64,000 nucleotides of DNA from Acidovorax sp. A1169 (GCF_030704685.1 NZ_JAUZDX010000008.1:186001-250000); one strand, 5' to 3'. Shown: positions 17,228-25,789, counted from the stretch's first letter. Numbers and translations are program-made. Notes: generated by a model not told the origin, from the sequence alone.

Positions 17228-17978
17228 GGGAGGACTCCTCTGCGGGCAATGAGTGAGAGAACTGCCCCAGGCGAGGGCGCAAGCTGGACATCGCCAGGTC
17301 GCACAGCCAACCGGTGGTCCAGCACAGCCAGCCCGTCCAAAGGGTGTGGCTCATGAAATGAGCGCCTCTGACCTGCTGGGCCAAACCCAGAATCAGGCCC
17401 GCCAGCAGTGAACCGGCCAGCCACCAGCGTGCGGCGGTGGGTTGCTTGCGGCGCAGCGCAAAGTAGCCGCCGACGAATGCAAATCCGGCGGAAGCGTGGC
17501 CGGCGGGAAAGCAACGGCCGCCGCCCCCGTCGAGTACGCCCCAGGCCCAGTGCGATGCATAGCGCGCGATACCGCCGAACTCGGACAGATCCCAGGGGCA
17601 GCTGGTGGCGCTGAGGTTCTTGGCGATGCTGACCACTGCCAGTGCCAGCAGTGCACTGAGGGCCATCTGCAGCCGCTCACTGGCGTCGATGCGCCGCAGT
17701 ACGCCCCTGGGCCACCACACACTCAACGCCAGCAGCAGCACCAGCACCCAGCCCAGGCGGCGTGCGCCTTCATGGAGCACGTGCACGAAGAACCACTGGT
17801 CGCGCCAGGGGAAACCGGTGGAGTCGCCAAAGGCATGCGCCAGCGTGAGATCTTGCCCCAGCACATCCCATGCGGCCACGCCAACCAGCAGGGCAAGAGT
17901 CCACATGAATGCGTTGCGGTGAAGCGAGGAGGCGGTGCGATGGGATGGGGTGGGGGCGGCTTGCATGGCGTGGAACAT
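17214..17978 (-). CDS. PAP2-family phosphatase, lipid A phosphatase-like
   Basis: 254 residues from the ATG at 17978 (a GTG at 17990 and an ATG at 17966 are alternatives; none has a good Shine-Dalgarno). About six transmembrane helices. Motifs: KNLSATSCPWDLSEFGG, CFPAGHASAGFAF (catalytic His) and RGAHFMSHTLWTG (second His). The CPWD and GGRCFPAGHAS form is typical of proteobacterial PAP2 proteins related to LpxE/LpxF-type lipid A phosphatases. A role in dephosphorylating lipid A or isoprenoid phosphates in the periplasm is inferred. It diverges from the response regulator gene with only 67 bp between starts. Confidence 0.8.
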   Translation of the reverse strand: MFHAMQAAPTPSHRTASSLHRNAFMWTLALLVGVAAWDVLGQDLTLAHAFGDSTGFPWRDQWFFVHVLHEGARRLGWVLVLLLALSVWWPRGVLRRIDASERLQMALSALLALAVVSIAKNLSATSCPWDLSEFGGIARYASHWAWGVLDGGGGRCFPAGHASAGFAFVGGYFALRRKQPTAARWWLAGSLLAGLILGLAQQVRGAHFMSHTLWTGWLCWTTGWLCDLAMSSLRPRLGQFSHSLPAEESSHAAS

Positions 17979-17989
17979 AAAAGCCGGCA

Positions 17990-18006
17990 CTTAACCCCGT
18001 CTTAAT
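17990..18006. promoter_or_regulatory. CTTAA direct repeat with 11-bp period (PmrA-box-like)
   Basis: CTTAAC-CCCGT-CTTAAT: two half-sites with an 11-bp period, close to the PmrA box YTTAAK-N5-YTTAAK bound by OmpR-type regulators of lipid A modification genes. It lies between the divergent PAP2 and response regulator starts, 12 bp from the PAP2 ATG. That is tight for an activator of that gene. Confidence 0.5.
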
Positions 18007-18033
18007 GCCCTGGCGGTGGCCGCCTGGCCCGGC

Positions 18034-18039
18034 GACAAT
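18034..18039 (+). promoter_or_regulatory. Possible -10 (GACAAT) of the response regulator gene
   Basis: Four of six bases match TATAAT; only 6 nt separate it from the ATG, and there is no Shine-Dalgarno. One of several such cases in the window. Confidence 0.35.
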
Positions 18040-18045
18040 GGGCCC

Positions 18046-18747
18046 ATGCGAATACTCGTGGTCGAAGACGATGCCGGCATTGCCAGTGGCCTGCGCACCA
18101 ACCTGCTGCAGCGCGGCTATGCGGTGGACGTGTGCGATGGTGTGGCCGGAGCCTGGGCGGCGCTGCGTGCGGAGCGTTTTGATGCGGTGCTCCTGGACCT
18201 GGGGCTCGCCGATGGCGATGGCAGCGATCTGCTGCGCCGCCTGCGCCTGAGTCCGGCGCCCGGTGCGTCCTCTACACCTGTACTTCCGGACCCGGCCACG
18301 CCGGTGCTCATCGTCACCGCACGCGACCAGATCTACCAGCGCATCGCAGGGCTGGACCAGGGTGCGGACGACTACCTGGTCAAGCCCTTCGACGTGGATG
18401 AACTGGATGCGCGTCTGCGTGCCTTGTTGCGCCGTGCGGCGGGCAGGGCGTCGCCGACCGTCCGATATGGTGACATCGAGCTCGATCCGGCTGCCCGCAC
18501 GATCCGCCAGTCGGGCAAGCCAGTGGACGTATCGCCCAGGGCGTTTTCGGTGCTGCAGGTGCTGCTGGACGCCAAGGGGCGCGTGCTGTCGCGCCAGCAG
18601 ATCGAAGAGCGGCTGTATGGCTGGGATGCGGCGATCGAGAGCAATGCGGTGGAGGTCCATATCCACCACCTGCGCCGCAAGCTGGGTAGCGATTGCATCC
18701 AGACCATGCGTGGAGTTGGTTACTTCATGCCCCAGGAGGCGCCATGA
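18046..18747 (+). CDS. OmpR/PmrA-family response regulator
   Basis: 233 residues. Receiver domain 1-~125 with acidic pair ED at 7-9, phosphoacceptor Asp51 (VLLDLGL), Thr in LIVTARD and Lys in YLVKPFD. The winged-helix DNA-binding domain follows (~135-230: SPRAFSVLQVLLD, NAVEVHIHHLRRKLG, TMRGVGYFM). A proline/serine-rich insertion (SPAPGASSTPVLPDPAT) lies in the receiver between beta 3 and beta 4. It overlaps the sensor kinase gene by ATGA. Divergence from two PAP2 phosphatases suggests that they are targets, as PmrA-like regulators often control lipid A modification. Confidence 0.93.
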   Translation: MRILVVEDDAGIASGLRTNLLQRGYAVDVCDGVAGAWAALRAERFDAVLLDLGLADGDGSDLLRRLRLSPAPGASSTPVLPDPATPVLIVTARDQIYQRIAGLDQGADDYLVKPFDVDELDARLRALLRRAAGRASPTVRYGDIELDPAARTIRQSGKPVDVSPRAFSVLQVLLDAKGRVLSRQQIEERLYGWDAAIESNAVEVHIHHLRRKLGSDCIQTMRGVGYFMPQEAP

Positions 18748-20174
18748 GCGGCGCGCCAGGCCGCACGGAGCAAACCGGCATAGCATCTCGCGGAGCAGAG
18801 ATCTCCGCCGTGACCTCTAGGCAAAGGTCGAGAGGGTCCTCATTGACGCGGCAATTGTTGCTGTGGTCGTTGGGCGCGCTGGCGCTGGTGTGGGGCAGTT
18901 TCGTGTTTCTGGGCTATCAAACGGGTGTCCACGAAGCCGATGAGCTGACCGATGGCCATTTGGCCAGCGTGGCGGCTTTGTTGCTCAACCTGCGTGCCAC
19001 CGAGGCCATGGCCGGGCCCCAGATCACCGAGCGGACAGCCATGCCCTGGCTCAAGGCCCACGATTACCAGCAGTCGATCAGCGTGGTGCAGTGGGATGCG
19101 CAAGGGCGGCTGCTGGCCTTGAGCGGAAGCGCGCCCGAGCCCCGCTTCAGCGCCAGTGAGGGTTTTGCCAATCTGGCCCTGGGGGCCAACGGGTCTATAT
19201 GGCGCAGCTTTTCACAATGGGATGCAGCCAAGGACAGAAAGATCATGGTCCTGCTGGAATTGCGCGAGCGGGACGAGTTGGCGCAGGACATTGCCGAGCA
19301 ACTGATCGAGCCCGGGCTGTGGTTGTTGCCGGTCGTGGCCATTGCGCTGGGGCTGGCCATCCGCAGGGGGCTGCGGCCGCTGTACGACCTCTCGCGGGAT
19401 GTCGCGGTGCTCGACCCCGCAAGTGCCGAGCGCCTGACCACGCGCCATGCATGGAGCGAGTTCGAGTCGGTGGTGGCCTCCATCAACACCTTGCTGGAGC
19501 GCCAGCAGGCCATGCTGGCGCGCGAGCGCCGCCTGGCCAACGAGGTGGCGCATGAGCTGCGCACGCCACTGTCGTCGATTGCGCTGCAGGCCGGCGCCCT
19601 CGGCAAGGGACTCGACGCGGATGGACAGGCGCAGGCCGTGGCGCGCATCGGGCAGGATGCCCTGCGAGCCGGCCACGTGCTCAACCAGCTGCTGGCCCTG
19701 GCACGCGCCAGCCGGGCCGAATTGCACGACGCCAAGGCGCCGCTGGACCTGGCCGCCATTGGCCGGGCGGTGTGCGCCGACTACGCCCAGGCCGCCTGGC
19801 AGCGGGGCGACGAGATCGCACTGGCCGGGCCGGAGCAGGTGGCCGTGCTGGGCCATTCCGTGCTGCTCGACCTGGCGCTGCGCAACCTGCTGGAGAACGC
19901 CCTCAAGCACACTCCCGAGGGCACACGCATCGCTGTGCAGATGGGGTTTACCGATTCCGGCGCCGCATGGTTCCAGGTCTGTGACGACGGTGCCAGCGGC
20001 CCAGGTTCTCAGCGTGCTGTGCGACCGGCGGACAGCCTGCACCTGGGGCACGAGATCGTACGCCGGGTGGCTGAAGCCCACGGCGCGCATTTCGGGCCTG
20101 CACCGGCTCCTGTGCCCTTTACCACCTGCTACCGGCTGGAATTCGCCGCAACGCCGGTGGCGACGGCCGGGTAA
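18744..20174 (+). CDS. Sensor histidine kinase
   Basis: 476 residues. Two transmembrane helices (about 40-62 and 185-205) bracket a ~120-residue periplasmic sensor. HisKA follows with phosphoacceptor His270 in EVAHELRTPL. The ATPase domain has a clear N box (LRNLLENALKHTP). The G1/G2 region is degenerate: DDGASGPGSQ replaces DxGxGI, and LHLGHEIVRRVAEAHGA replaces GLGLAIV. The start at 18744 overlaps the response regulator stop and has AGGAGG just upstream. The ~35 residues before the first helix (SGAPGRTEQTGIASRG...) look unstructured. Confidence 0.92.
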   Translation: MSGAPGRTEQTGIASRGAEISAVTSRQRSRGSSLTRQLLLWSLGALALVWGSFVFLGYQTGVHEADELTDGHLASVAALLLNLRATEAMAGPQITERTAMPWLKAHDYQQSISVVQWDAQGRLLALSGSAPEPRFSASEGFANLALGANGSIWRSFSQWDAAKDRKIMVLLELRERDELAQDIAEQLIEPGLWLLPVVAIALGLAIRRGLRPLYDLSRDVAVLDPASAERLTTRHAWSEFESVVASINTLLERQQAMLARERRLANEVAHELRTPLSSIALQAGALGKGLDADGQAQAVARIGQDALRAGHVLNQLLALARASRAELHDAKAPLDLAAIGRAVCADYAQAAWQRGDEIALAGPEQVAVLGHSVLLDLALRNLLENALKHTPEGTRIAVQMGFTDSGAAWFQVCDDGASGPGSQRAVRPADSLHLGHEIVRRVAEAHGAHFGPAPAPVPFTTCYRLEFAATPVATAG

Positions 20175-20199
20175 AATCAGGGTTACCAAGCGGTTACCA
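20172..20199 (+). promoter_or_regulatory. fba promoter region: TAAAAT -10 and GGTTACCA direct repeat
   Basis: TAAAAT (20172-20177) overlaps the stop codon of the kinase gene. Two exact GGTTACCA copies (20181-20188 and 20192-20199) with an 11-bp period follow, at about the expected transcription start. Each half is nearly self-complementary. Probably an operator for a dimer binding one face of the helix. Confidence 0.45.
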
Positions 20200-20254
20200 C
20201 CGCCAGCTGCCTGTATCCATGGCGCCCCATCAACCCTGAACGGACCTCACGACC

Positions 20255-21319
20255 ATGCCCCTCGTCTCGATGCGCGAACTGCTCGACCACGCCGCTGCCA
20301 ACAGCTACGGCATCCCCGCCTTCAACGTCAACAACCTGGAACAGGTCCAGGCCGTGATGGCGGCCGCCGACGAGGTGGGTGCACCGGTGATCCTGCAGGC
20401 CAGTGCAGGCGCACGCAAGTATGCCGGCGAGCCCTTCATCAAGCACCTGATCCAGGCCGCCGTCGAAGCCTTCCCGCACATTCCCCTGGTGATGCACCAG
20501 GACCACGGCACCTCGCCCAAGATCTGCTCGGGGGCCATCGACCTGGGTTTCGGCTCGGTGATGATGGACGGCTCGCTGATGGAAGACGGCAAGACCCCCT
20601 CGTCCTTCGAATACAACATGGAAGTGACCCGCAAGGTGGTCGACATGGCGCACAAGGTCGGCGTCACCGTGGAAGGCGAGCTCGGCTGCCTGGGCAACCT
20701 GGAAACCGGTGAAGCCGGCGAGGAAGACGGCATCGGCGCCGAAGGCAAGCTCGACCACAGCCAGATGCTGACCGACCCCGAGGAAGCCGCCGTGTTCGTG
20801 AAGGCCACGCAGCTCGACGCCCTGGCCATTGCCATCGGCACCAGCCATGGCGCCTACAAGTTCAGCCGCAAGCCCACGGGCGACATCCTGGCCATCAGCC
20901 GCGTCAAGGAAATCCACCAGCGCATCCCCAACACCCACCTGGTGATGCATGGCTCCTCGTCGGTGCCCGCCGAGCTGCTGGCCATCATCAACCAGTACGG
21001 CGGCAAGATGAAGGAAACCTACGGCGTGCCGATCGAAGAGATCCAGGAAGCCATCAAGCACGGCGTGCGCAAGATCAACATCGACACCGACATCCGCCTG
21101 GCCATGACCGGCGCGGTGCGCAAGTTCCTGGCCGAGAACCCCGACAAGTTCGACGCGCGCGAGTGGCTCAAGCCCGCCCGCGAAGCCGCCAAGCAGGTCT
21201 GCAAGGCCCGCTACTTGGAATTCGGTTGCGAAGGCCAGGGCAGCAAGATCAAGGGCCTGAGCCTGCAGCAGGTGGCCCAGCAGTACGCCGCTGGCACACT
21301 GGCCCAGGTCGTGCACTGA
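20255..21319 (+). CDS. fba: Fructose-bisphosphate aldolase, class II
   Basis: Zinc-dependent cleavage of fructose 1,6-bisphosphate to dihydroxyacetone phosphate and glyceraldehyde 3-phosphate. 354 residues. N-terminal [17 protein letters not shown], metal ligand block [20 protein letters not shown], the loop [10 protein letters not shown] and HGSSSVP are all present as in the Calvin-cycle/glycolytic class II (FbaA-like, CbbA) group common in beta-proteobacteria. ATG at 20255 with weak upstream purines. A GC-rich hairpin with six T follows the stop. Confidence 0.97.
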   Translation: MPLVSMRELLDHAAANSYGIPAFNVNNLEQVQAVMAAADEVGAPVILQASAGARKYAGEPFIKHLIQAAVEAFPHIPLVMHQDHGTSPKICSGAIDLGFGSVMMDGSLMEDGKTPSSFEYNMEVTRKVVDMAHKVGVTVEGELGCLGNLETGEAGEEDGIGAEGKLDHSQMLTDPEEAAVFVKATQLDALAIAIGTSHGAYKFSRKPTGDILAISRVKEIHQRIPNTHLVMHGSSSVPAELLAIINQYGGKMKETYGVPIEEIQEAIKHGVRKINIDTDIRLAMTGAVRKFLAENPDKFDAREWLKPAREAAKQVCKARYLEFGCEGQGSKIKGLSLQQVAQQYAAGTLAQVVH

Positions 21320-21336
21320 TCCGGTCCCGCCCCCGC

Positions 21337-21371
21337 AAAGCCCGCCAGCCCTGCGCTCGCGGGCTTTTTTC
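21337..21371 (+). terminator. Rho-independent terminator of fba
   Basis: AAAGCCCGC and GCGGGCTTT arms followed by a T-run, 18 bp after the fba stop codon. Confidence 0.85.
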
Positions 21372-21509
21372 TTGCCCGAAGTGTCTCCTTTGCGATGGGG
21401 AGTTCCCTCTACATCAGGCGAAAGCGGCGGGCATCAAAGTTTCTTCATGTAAGCTCATGGTCAGCAAGTAAGTAATTCCACTGACCTTACCCCTGAGCAA
21501 GGAGACGAC

Positions 21510-22625
21510 ATGCTGATTGGTGTGCCTGCAGAGTCCATGGCCGGAGAGACCCGGGTCGCGGTGACGCCCGAGACGGTCAAGAAACTCAAGGCCCAGGGCC
21601 ATACCCTGCGCATCGAGGCCGGTGCCGGCATTGCCGCCAGCGTCACCGACGCAGCCTACGATGCCGCCGGTGCCGAGATCACCGATGCGGCGGGCGCCTG
21701 GGGCGCCGACCTGTTGCTCAAGGTGCGCTGCCCCTCCGAGGCCGAGGCGCCGCGCCTGCGCGCAGGCACCACGCTTGTCGGCATGCTCAACCCCTTCGAT
21801 GCCGCAGGCCTGCAGCGCCTGGCCACGGCCGGCGTGACGGCCTATGCGCTCGAAGCCGCACCGCGCACCACGCGCGCCCAGAGCATGGACGTGCTGTCCT
21901 CGCAGGCCAACATCGCGGGCTACAAGGCCGTGATGATCGCTGCCGACCGCTACCAGCGCTTCTTCCCCATGCTCATGACCGCCGCCGGCACCGTGAAGGC
22001 CGCGCGCGTGGTGATCCTGGGCGTGGGCGTGGCGGGCCTGCAGGCGATTGCCACGGCCAAGCGCCTGGGCGCCGTGATCGAGGCGTCGGACGTGCGCCCC
22101 AGCGTCAAGGAGCAGGTCGAATCGCTGGGCGGCAAGTTCATCGACGTGCCCTACGAGACGCAGGAAGAAAAGGACGCCGCCGAGGGCGTGGGCGGCTATG
22201 CCCGCCCCATGCCGCAAAGCTGGCTCGACCGCCAGAAGGCCGAAGTCGCCAAGCGCGTGGCCCAGGCCGATGTGGTCATCACCACCGCCCTGATCCCTGG
22301 CCGCGCAGCGCCCGTGCTGGTGACCGAGGAGATGGTCCAATCCATGAAGGCCGGCTCGGTGATCGTCGACATCGCCGCACCCCAGGGTGGCAATTGCCCG
22401 CTCACCGAGCCTGGCAAGACGGTGGTCAAGCACGGCGTGACGCTGGTGGGCGAGACCAATCTGCCGGCCCTGGTGGCTGCCGATGCCTCGTCGCTGTACG
22501 CACGCAATGTGCTCGACTTCCTCAAGCTCATCATCAACAAGGAAGGTGCCCTGCACATGGACCTGCAGGACGACATCGTGGCCGCCTGTCTGATGGCCCA
22601 CGAAGGCACGGTGAAGCGCGCATGA
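21510..22625 (+). CDS. pntAA: NAD(P) transhydrogenase subunit alpha, part 1 (NAD-binding domain I)
   Basis: 371 residues. The domain-I NAD(H)-binding half of proton-translocating transhydrogenase; it works with PntAB and PntB to make NADPH from NADH at the expense of proton motive force. Visible: IGVPAESMAGETRVAVTPE at the N-terminus, the Rossmann loop LGVGVAGLQAIATAKRLGA, the mobile loop region with YARPMPQSW and the QGGNCPLTEPG segment. AAGGAG precedes the ATG. It lacks the membrane part, which is a separate gene here, as in Rhodospirillum. Two unrelated genes lie between it and pntAB. Confidence 0.96.
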   Translation: MLIGVPAESMAGETRVAVTPETVKKLKAQGHTLRIEAGAGIAASVTDAAYDAAGAEITDAAGAWGADLLLKVRCPSEAEAPRLRAGTTLVGMLNPFDAAGLQRLATAGVTAYALEAAPRTTRAQSMDVLSSQANIAGYKAVMIAADRYQRFFPMLMTAAGTVKAARVVILGVGVAGLQAIATAKRLGAVIEASDVRPSVKEQVESLGGKFIDVPYETQEEKDAAEGVGGYARPMPQSWLDRQKAEVAKRVAQADVVITTALIPGRAAPVLVTEEMVQSMKAGSVIVDIAAPQGGNCPLTEPGKTVVKHGVTLVGETNLPALVAADASSLYARNVLDFLKLIINKEGALHMDLQDDIVAACLMAHEGTVKRA

Positions 22626-23335
22626 GGCACCTGTTGTCCCGCCTGCTGGCTGCCGCAGCAGCGCTGGCCGTTCTTTCCGCCTGTGCCCCCATGCCCGCCG
22701 GCCCGGCCGAGTTCAGCGCCGGGCGTACGCGCGTGGTGCTGCCCTCCTCGGCCTGGGAAGACCTGGGCAGCTTCGACGAGACCCTCTTGGCACTGCCGCC
22801 GCCCGCCCACGTGCCCTTGCAGACCCGTGCCGTGGCACTGCGCGGTGCCCGCAACGAAGTGCTGGCGGTGATGCTGGTGCAATCCCACCAGCGCAGCGAC
22901 CCGCGCGACCGCACCCTGTGGACGGCTTCCTGCAGGCAAGAGCAGGGCCTTTGGGTGCAGGACGCCGCTGCGGGCAGCCCCGTGCGCGTGGACTGCCTGC
23001 GCTTCAAGCGCTGGGCCCACACCAGTGACCGCTTCATGGAAAGGGCCCACCCTGGCCTGGTCCGCTGGGTGAATGAGCGGGGCGCCGCGCTGGCACAGCC
23101 CTACTCGCACCTGAACTACCGCTATGCCACCGAGGGCGGCGCCTACATCGAGGTGAATGCCCTGGTGGACCTGCGCCTGCTGAAGCTGCCCGTAGGCAAC
23201 ACGCCCGATTACCTGCGCGCCGGCGTGCCGGCCGAGGCATGGAGCCAGCAGATGGCCCGCGCCGCACGCATGAGCGTCGGCATGATGGATGGATTCTTGG
23301 CCGTGCCGCCTTTCCCCGCCGCACTGCCCCAATAA
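22622..23335 (+). CDS. Hypothetical lipoprotein inside the pnt operon
   Basis: 237 residues. A signal peptide with lipobox LSAC (Cys about residue 21) predicts an outer- or inner-membrane lipoprotein. The mature part is soluble and mixed alpha/beta (TRVVLPSSAWEDLGSFDE, YRYATEGGAYIEVNALVD). No family recognised. It overlaps pntAA by 4 bp (ATGA) and is followed 23 bp later by another uncharacterised gene, so it is part of the transhydrogenase transcript. Its role there is unknown. Confidence 0.75.
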   Translation: MRHLLSRLLAAAAALAVLSACAPMPAGPAEFSAGRTRVVLPSSAWEDLGSFDETLLALPPPAHVPLQTRAVALRGARNEVLAVMLVQSHQRSDPRDRTLWTASCRQEQGLWVQDAAAGSPVRVDCLRFKRWAHTSDRFMERAHPGLVRWVNERGAALAQPYSHLNYRYATEGGAYIEVNALVDLRLLKLPVGNTPDYLRAGVPAEAWSQQMARAARMSVGMMDGFLAVPPFPAALPQ

Positions 23336-23358
23336 AAAAGCCAAGGGAGGCACGGAAC

Positions 23359-23904
23359 ATGGGGATCATTTTGCAAATCCTGGGCCTGGTCATCACCTTC
23401 ACGATGGCCATGGAGGCCCTGCGGCGCTTCGGCATCGACGTAGGCTGGCTCAACCCGCTGACCTTCTTCCACCGGCGTGCCTGGCGGAAAAAGGTCACCA
23501 CGCCACCGCTCTACGCGCTCGACCACCCGGTCGACGTGGTCGCCGTGCTGGCCCTGGCCACGGTGCAGACCACGGGCGCCATCACCGTGCAGCAAAAGAC
23601 CGGTGTGCAGGCGCTGCTGCGCGAACACCTGGCTCTGACCGATGGTGATGCCGGCAACCTCTGGGTGGCCAGCGCGCACCTGCTGCGCAACCGCGCACTG
23701 GCGCTCTCCGAGCTGCCCGAGGTGCTGGCGCGCAGCGCCGACAAGTTCACCGATTACCACGTGCAAACGCTCAAGACCGTGATGCGATCGGCAGCTCTGA
23801 TCGAGCCGCCCATCAACGCGGCCCAGCAGCAGCTGATCGACGCTGTGGATGCCTATTTCGCCAAGAAGAATGCCGCCAAAGGCCCCTGGTCTGCCGGAAC
23901 CTAA
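23359..23904 (+). CDS. Hypothetical membrane-anchored protein inside the pnt operon
   Basis: 181 residues. One N-terminal hydrophobic helix (about residues 2-20, GIILQILGLVITFTMAME) is followed by a mostly helical soluble domain (QQKTGVQALLREHLALTDGD, ARSADKFTDYHVQTLKTVM). An acidic, TerB-like helical fold is possible but not demonstrated. GGGAGG lies ~11 nt before the ATG. It sits between the lipoprotein gene and pntAB with 26 bp to the latter. Unknown function; position suggests a link with transhydrogenase or membrane redox state. Confidence 0.72.
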   Translation: MGIILQILGLVITFTMAMEALRRFGIDVGWLNPLTFFHRRAWRKKVTTPPLYALDHPVDVVAVLALATVQTTGAITVQQKTGVQALLREHLALTDGDAGNLWVASAHLLRNRALALSELPEVLARSADKFTDYHVQTLKTVMRSAALIEPPINAAQQQLIDAVDAYFAKKNAAKGPWSAGT

Positions 23905-23930
23905 CGCCAATTGAAGAAGGACACCTTTCC

Positions 23931-24257
23931 ATGGATGCCGTCTCTCCCACCCTCATCAACCTCATCATCTTCGTGCTGGCCATCTACGTGGGCTACCACG
24001 TGGTCTGGACGGTGACGCCCGCGCTGCACACGCCCCTGATGGCGGTGACCAACGCCATCTCTGCCATCGTCATCGTGGGCGCCATGCTGGCTGCTGCACT
24101 CACCGAGACCACGCTGGGCAAGAGCATGGGCGTGCTGGCCGTGGCGCTGGCCGCGGTCAACGTGTTCGGCGGCTTCCTCGTGACGCGCCGCATGCTCGAG
24201 ATGTTCAAAAAGAAGGAAAAGAAAGCCGCCCCCAAGACTGAAGGAGGCCAGGCATGA
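23931..24257 (+). CDS. pntAB: NAD(P) transhydrogenase subunit alpha, part 2 (membrane domain)
   Basis: 108 residues with three to four transmembrane helices; contains the signature TPLMAVTNAISAIVIVGAM of the alpha-subunit membrane domain and ends in a lysine-rich tail (KKKEKKAAPK). Forms part of the proton channel with PntB. It overlaps pntB by ATGA. Confidence 0.95.
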   Translation: MDAVSPTLINLIIFVLAIYVGYHVVWTVTPALHTPLMAVTNAISAIVIVGAMLAAALTETTLGKSMGVLAVALAAVNVFGGFLVTRRMLEMFKKKEKKAAPKTEGGQA

Positions 24258-25678
24258 GCATGAACCTCGTCACGCTGCTGTACCTGGTGGCCAGCGTCTG
24301 CTTCATCCAGGCGCTCAAGGGGCTGTCGCACCCGACGACCTCGATCCGCGGCAATGTCTTCGGCATGACGGGCATGGCGATCGCCGTGCTTACCACCGCC
24401 GCGCTCATCGTCGAGCTGTCGGGCGGCAAGGCGCAGGGCATGGTCTACGTGCTGGGGGCCCTGGTGGTCGGCGGCGCGGCCGGCGCCATCATGGCCAACC
24501 GGGTCGAGATGACCAAGATGCCCGAACTCGTGGCCTTCATGCACAGCATGATCGGCCTGGCAGCGGTGTGCATCGCCGTCGCCGTGGTGGCCGAGCCCTG
24601 GGCCTTTGCCATCGTGCCCAAGGATGCGCCCATCCCCGGCGGCAACCGCATCGAGCTGGCGCTCGGGGCCTTCATCGGCGCCGTCACCTTCAGCGGTTCG
24701 GTCATTGCCTTCGGCAAGCTTTCGGGCAAATACAAGTTCCGCCTGTTCCAGGGCGCGCCGGTGCAGTTCCCGGGGCAGCACAAGCTCAACCTGGTGTTGG
24801 GCCTGGCCGTGCTGTTCTTCTGCTTCGGCTTCTGGCATTCGCAAAGCTGGATCGACATCGTGCTGGTGATCGCGCTCGGCTTCATCCTCGGCGTGCTGAT
24901 CATCATCCCCATCGGCGGTGCCGACATGCCGGTGGTGGTGTCCATGCTCAACAGCTACTCGGGCTGGGCGGCGGCGGGCATCGGTTTTTCGCTCAACAAC
25001 TCGATGCTGATCATCGCCGGCTCGCTGGTGGGCAGCTCGGGCGCGATCCTGAGCTACATCATGTGCAAGGCCATGAACCGCTCGTTCTTCAACGTGATCC
25101 TGGGCGGCTTCGGCGGCGAGGCGGCCACGGCCACTAGCGGCGCCAAGGAGCAGCGTCCGGTCAAGACCGGCAGCGCCGACGACGCGGCCTTCGTGCTGGG
25201 CAATGCCGAAACCGTGGTCATCGTGCCCGGCTATGGCCTGGCCGTGGCGCGCGCCCAGCATGCGGTCAAGGAACTGGCCGCCAAGCTGACCGAGAGGGGT
25301 GTGACGGTGAAGTACGCCATCCACCCCGTGGCCGGACGCATGCCCGGCCACATGAACGTGCTGCTGGCAGAGGCTGAGGTGCCCTACGACCAGGTGTTCG
25401 AGATGGAGGACATCAATGGCGAGTTCGGCCAAGCCGACGTGGCCATCATCCTCGGCGCCAACGACGTGGTGAACCCCGCCGCCCACACCAAGGGCAGCCC
25501 CATCTACGGCATGCCCATCCTGGAGGCCTACAAGGCCAAGACCGTGATCGTGAACAAGCGCTCCATGGCCGCAGGCTATGCCGGCCTGGACAATGAACTG
25601 TTCTACATGGACAAGACCATGATGGTCTTCGGCGATGCAAAGAAGGTCGTCGAGGACATCGGCAAGGCCATCGAGTAA
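24254..25678 (+). CDS. pntB: NAD(P) transhydrogenase subunit beta
   Basis: 474 residues. Nine or so membrane helices (1-~290) include the conserved GADMPVVVSMLNSYSGWAAA. The NADP(H)-binding domain III follows (~300-474: VIVPGYGLAVARAQHAVKEL, HPVAGRMPGHMNVLLAEA, ILGANDVVNPAA, KRSMAAGYAG). Completes the transhydrogenase with PntAA and PntAB. GGAGG lies upstream of the ATG within the end of pntAB. Confidence 0.97.
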   Translation: MSMNLVTLLYLVASVCFIQALKGLSHPTTSIRGNVFGMTGMAIAVLTTAALIVELSGGKAQGMVYVLGALVVGGAAGAIMANRVEMTKMPELVAFMHSMIGLAAVCIAVAVVAEPWAFAIVPKDAPIPGGNRIELALGAFIGAVTFSGSVIAFGKLSGKYKFRLFQGAPVQFPGQHKLNLVLGLAVLFFCFGFWHSQSWIDIVLVIALGFILGVLIIIPIGGADMPVVVSMLNSYSGWAAAGIGFSLNNSMLIIAGSLVGSSGAILSYIMCKAMNRSFFNVILGGFGGEAATATSGAKEQRPVKTGSADDAAFVLGNAETVVIVPGYGLAVARAQHAVKELAAKLTERGVTVKYAIHPVAGRMPGHMNVLLAEAEVPYDQVFEMEDINGEFGQADVAIILGANDVVNPAAHTKGSPIYGMPILEAYKAKTVIVNKRSMAAGYAGLDNELFYMDKTMMVFGDAKKVVEDIGKAIE

Positions 25679-25754
25679 GCCCTTTCCCCCCGGTGAAAGA
25701 CCCTTCTGGCGCAAAGGCAAAAGCCCTGCAGCCTAGGGGAAACTAACCACCCAC

Positions 25755-25789
25755 GGAACCCGTACCGGCAGAGACAATGCCGGGGTTCC
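25755..25789 (+). promoter_or_regulatory. Stable hairpin in the leader of the acyl-CoA ligase gene
   Basis: GGAACC...CCGGCA pairs with TGCCGG...GGTTCC (12 bp with a 4-base bulge, 7-base loop), ending 32 nt before the start codon. No T-run, so not a terminator; it may affect mRNA stability or bind a protein. Confidence 0.5.
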
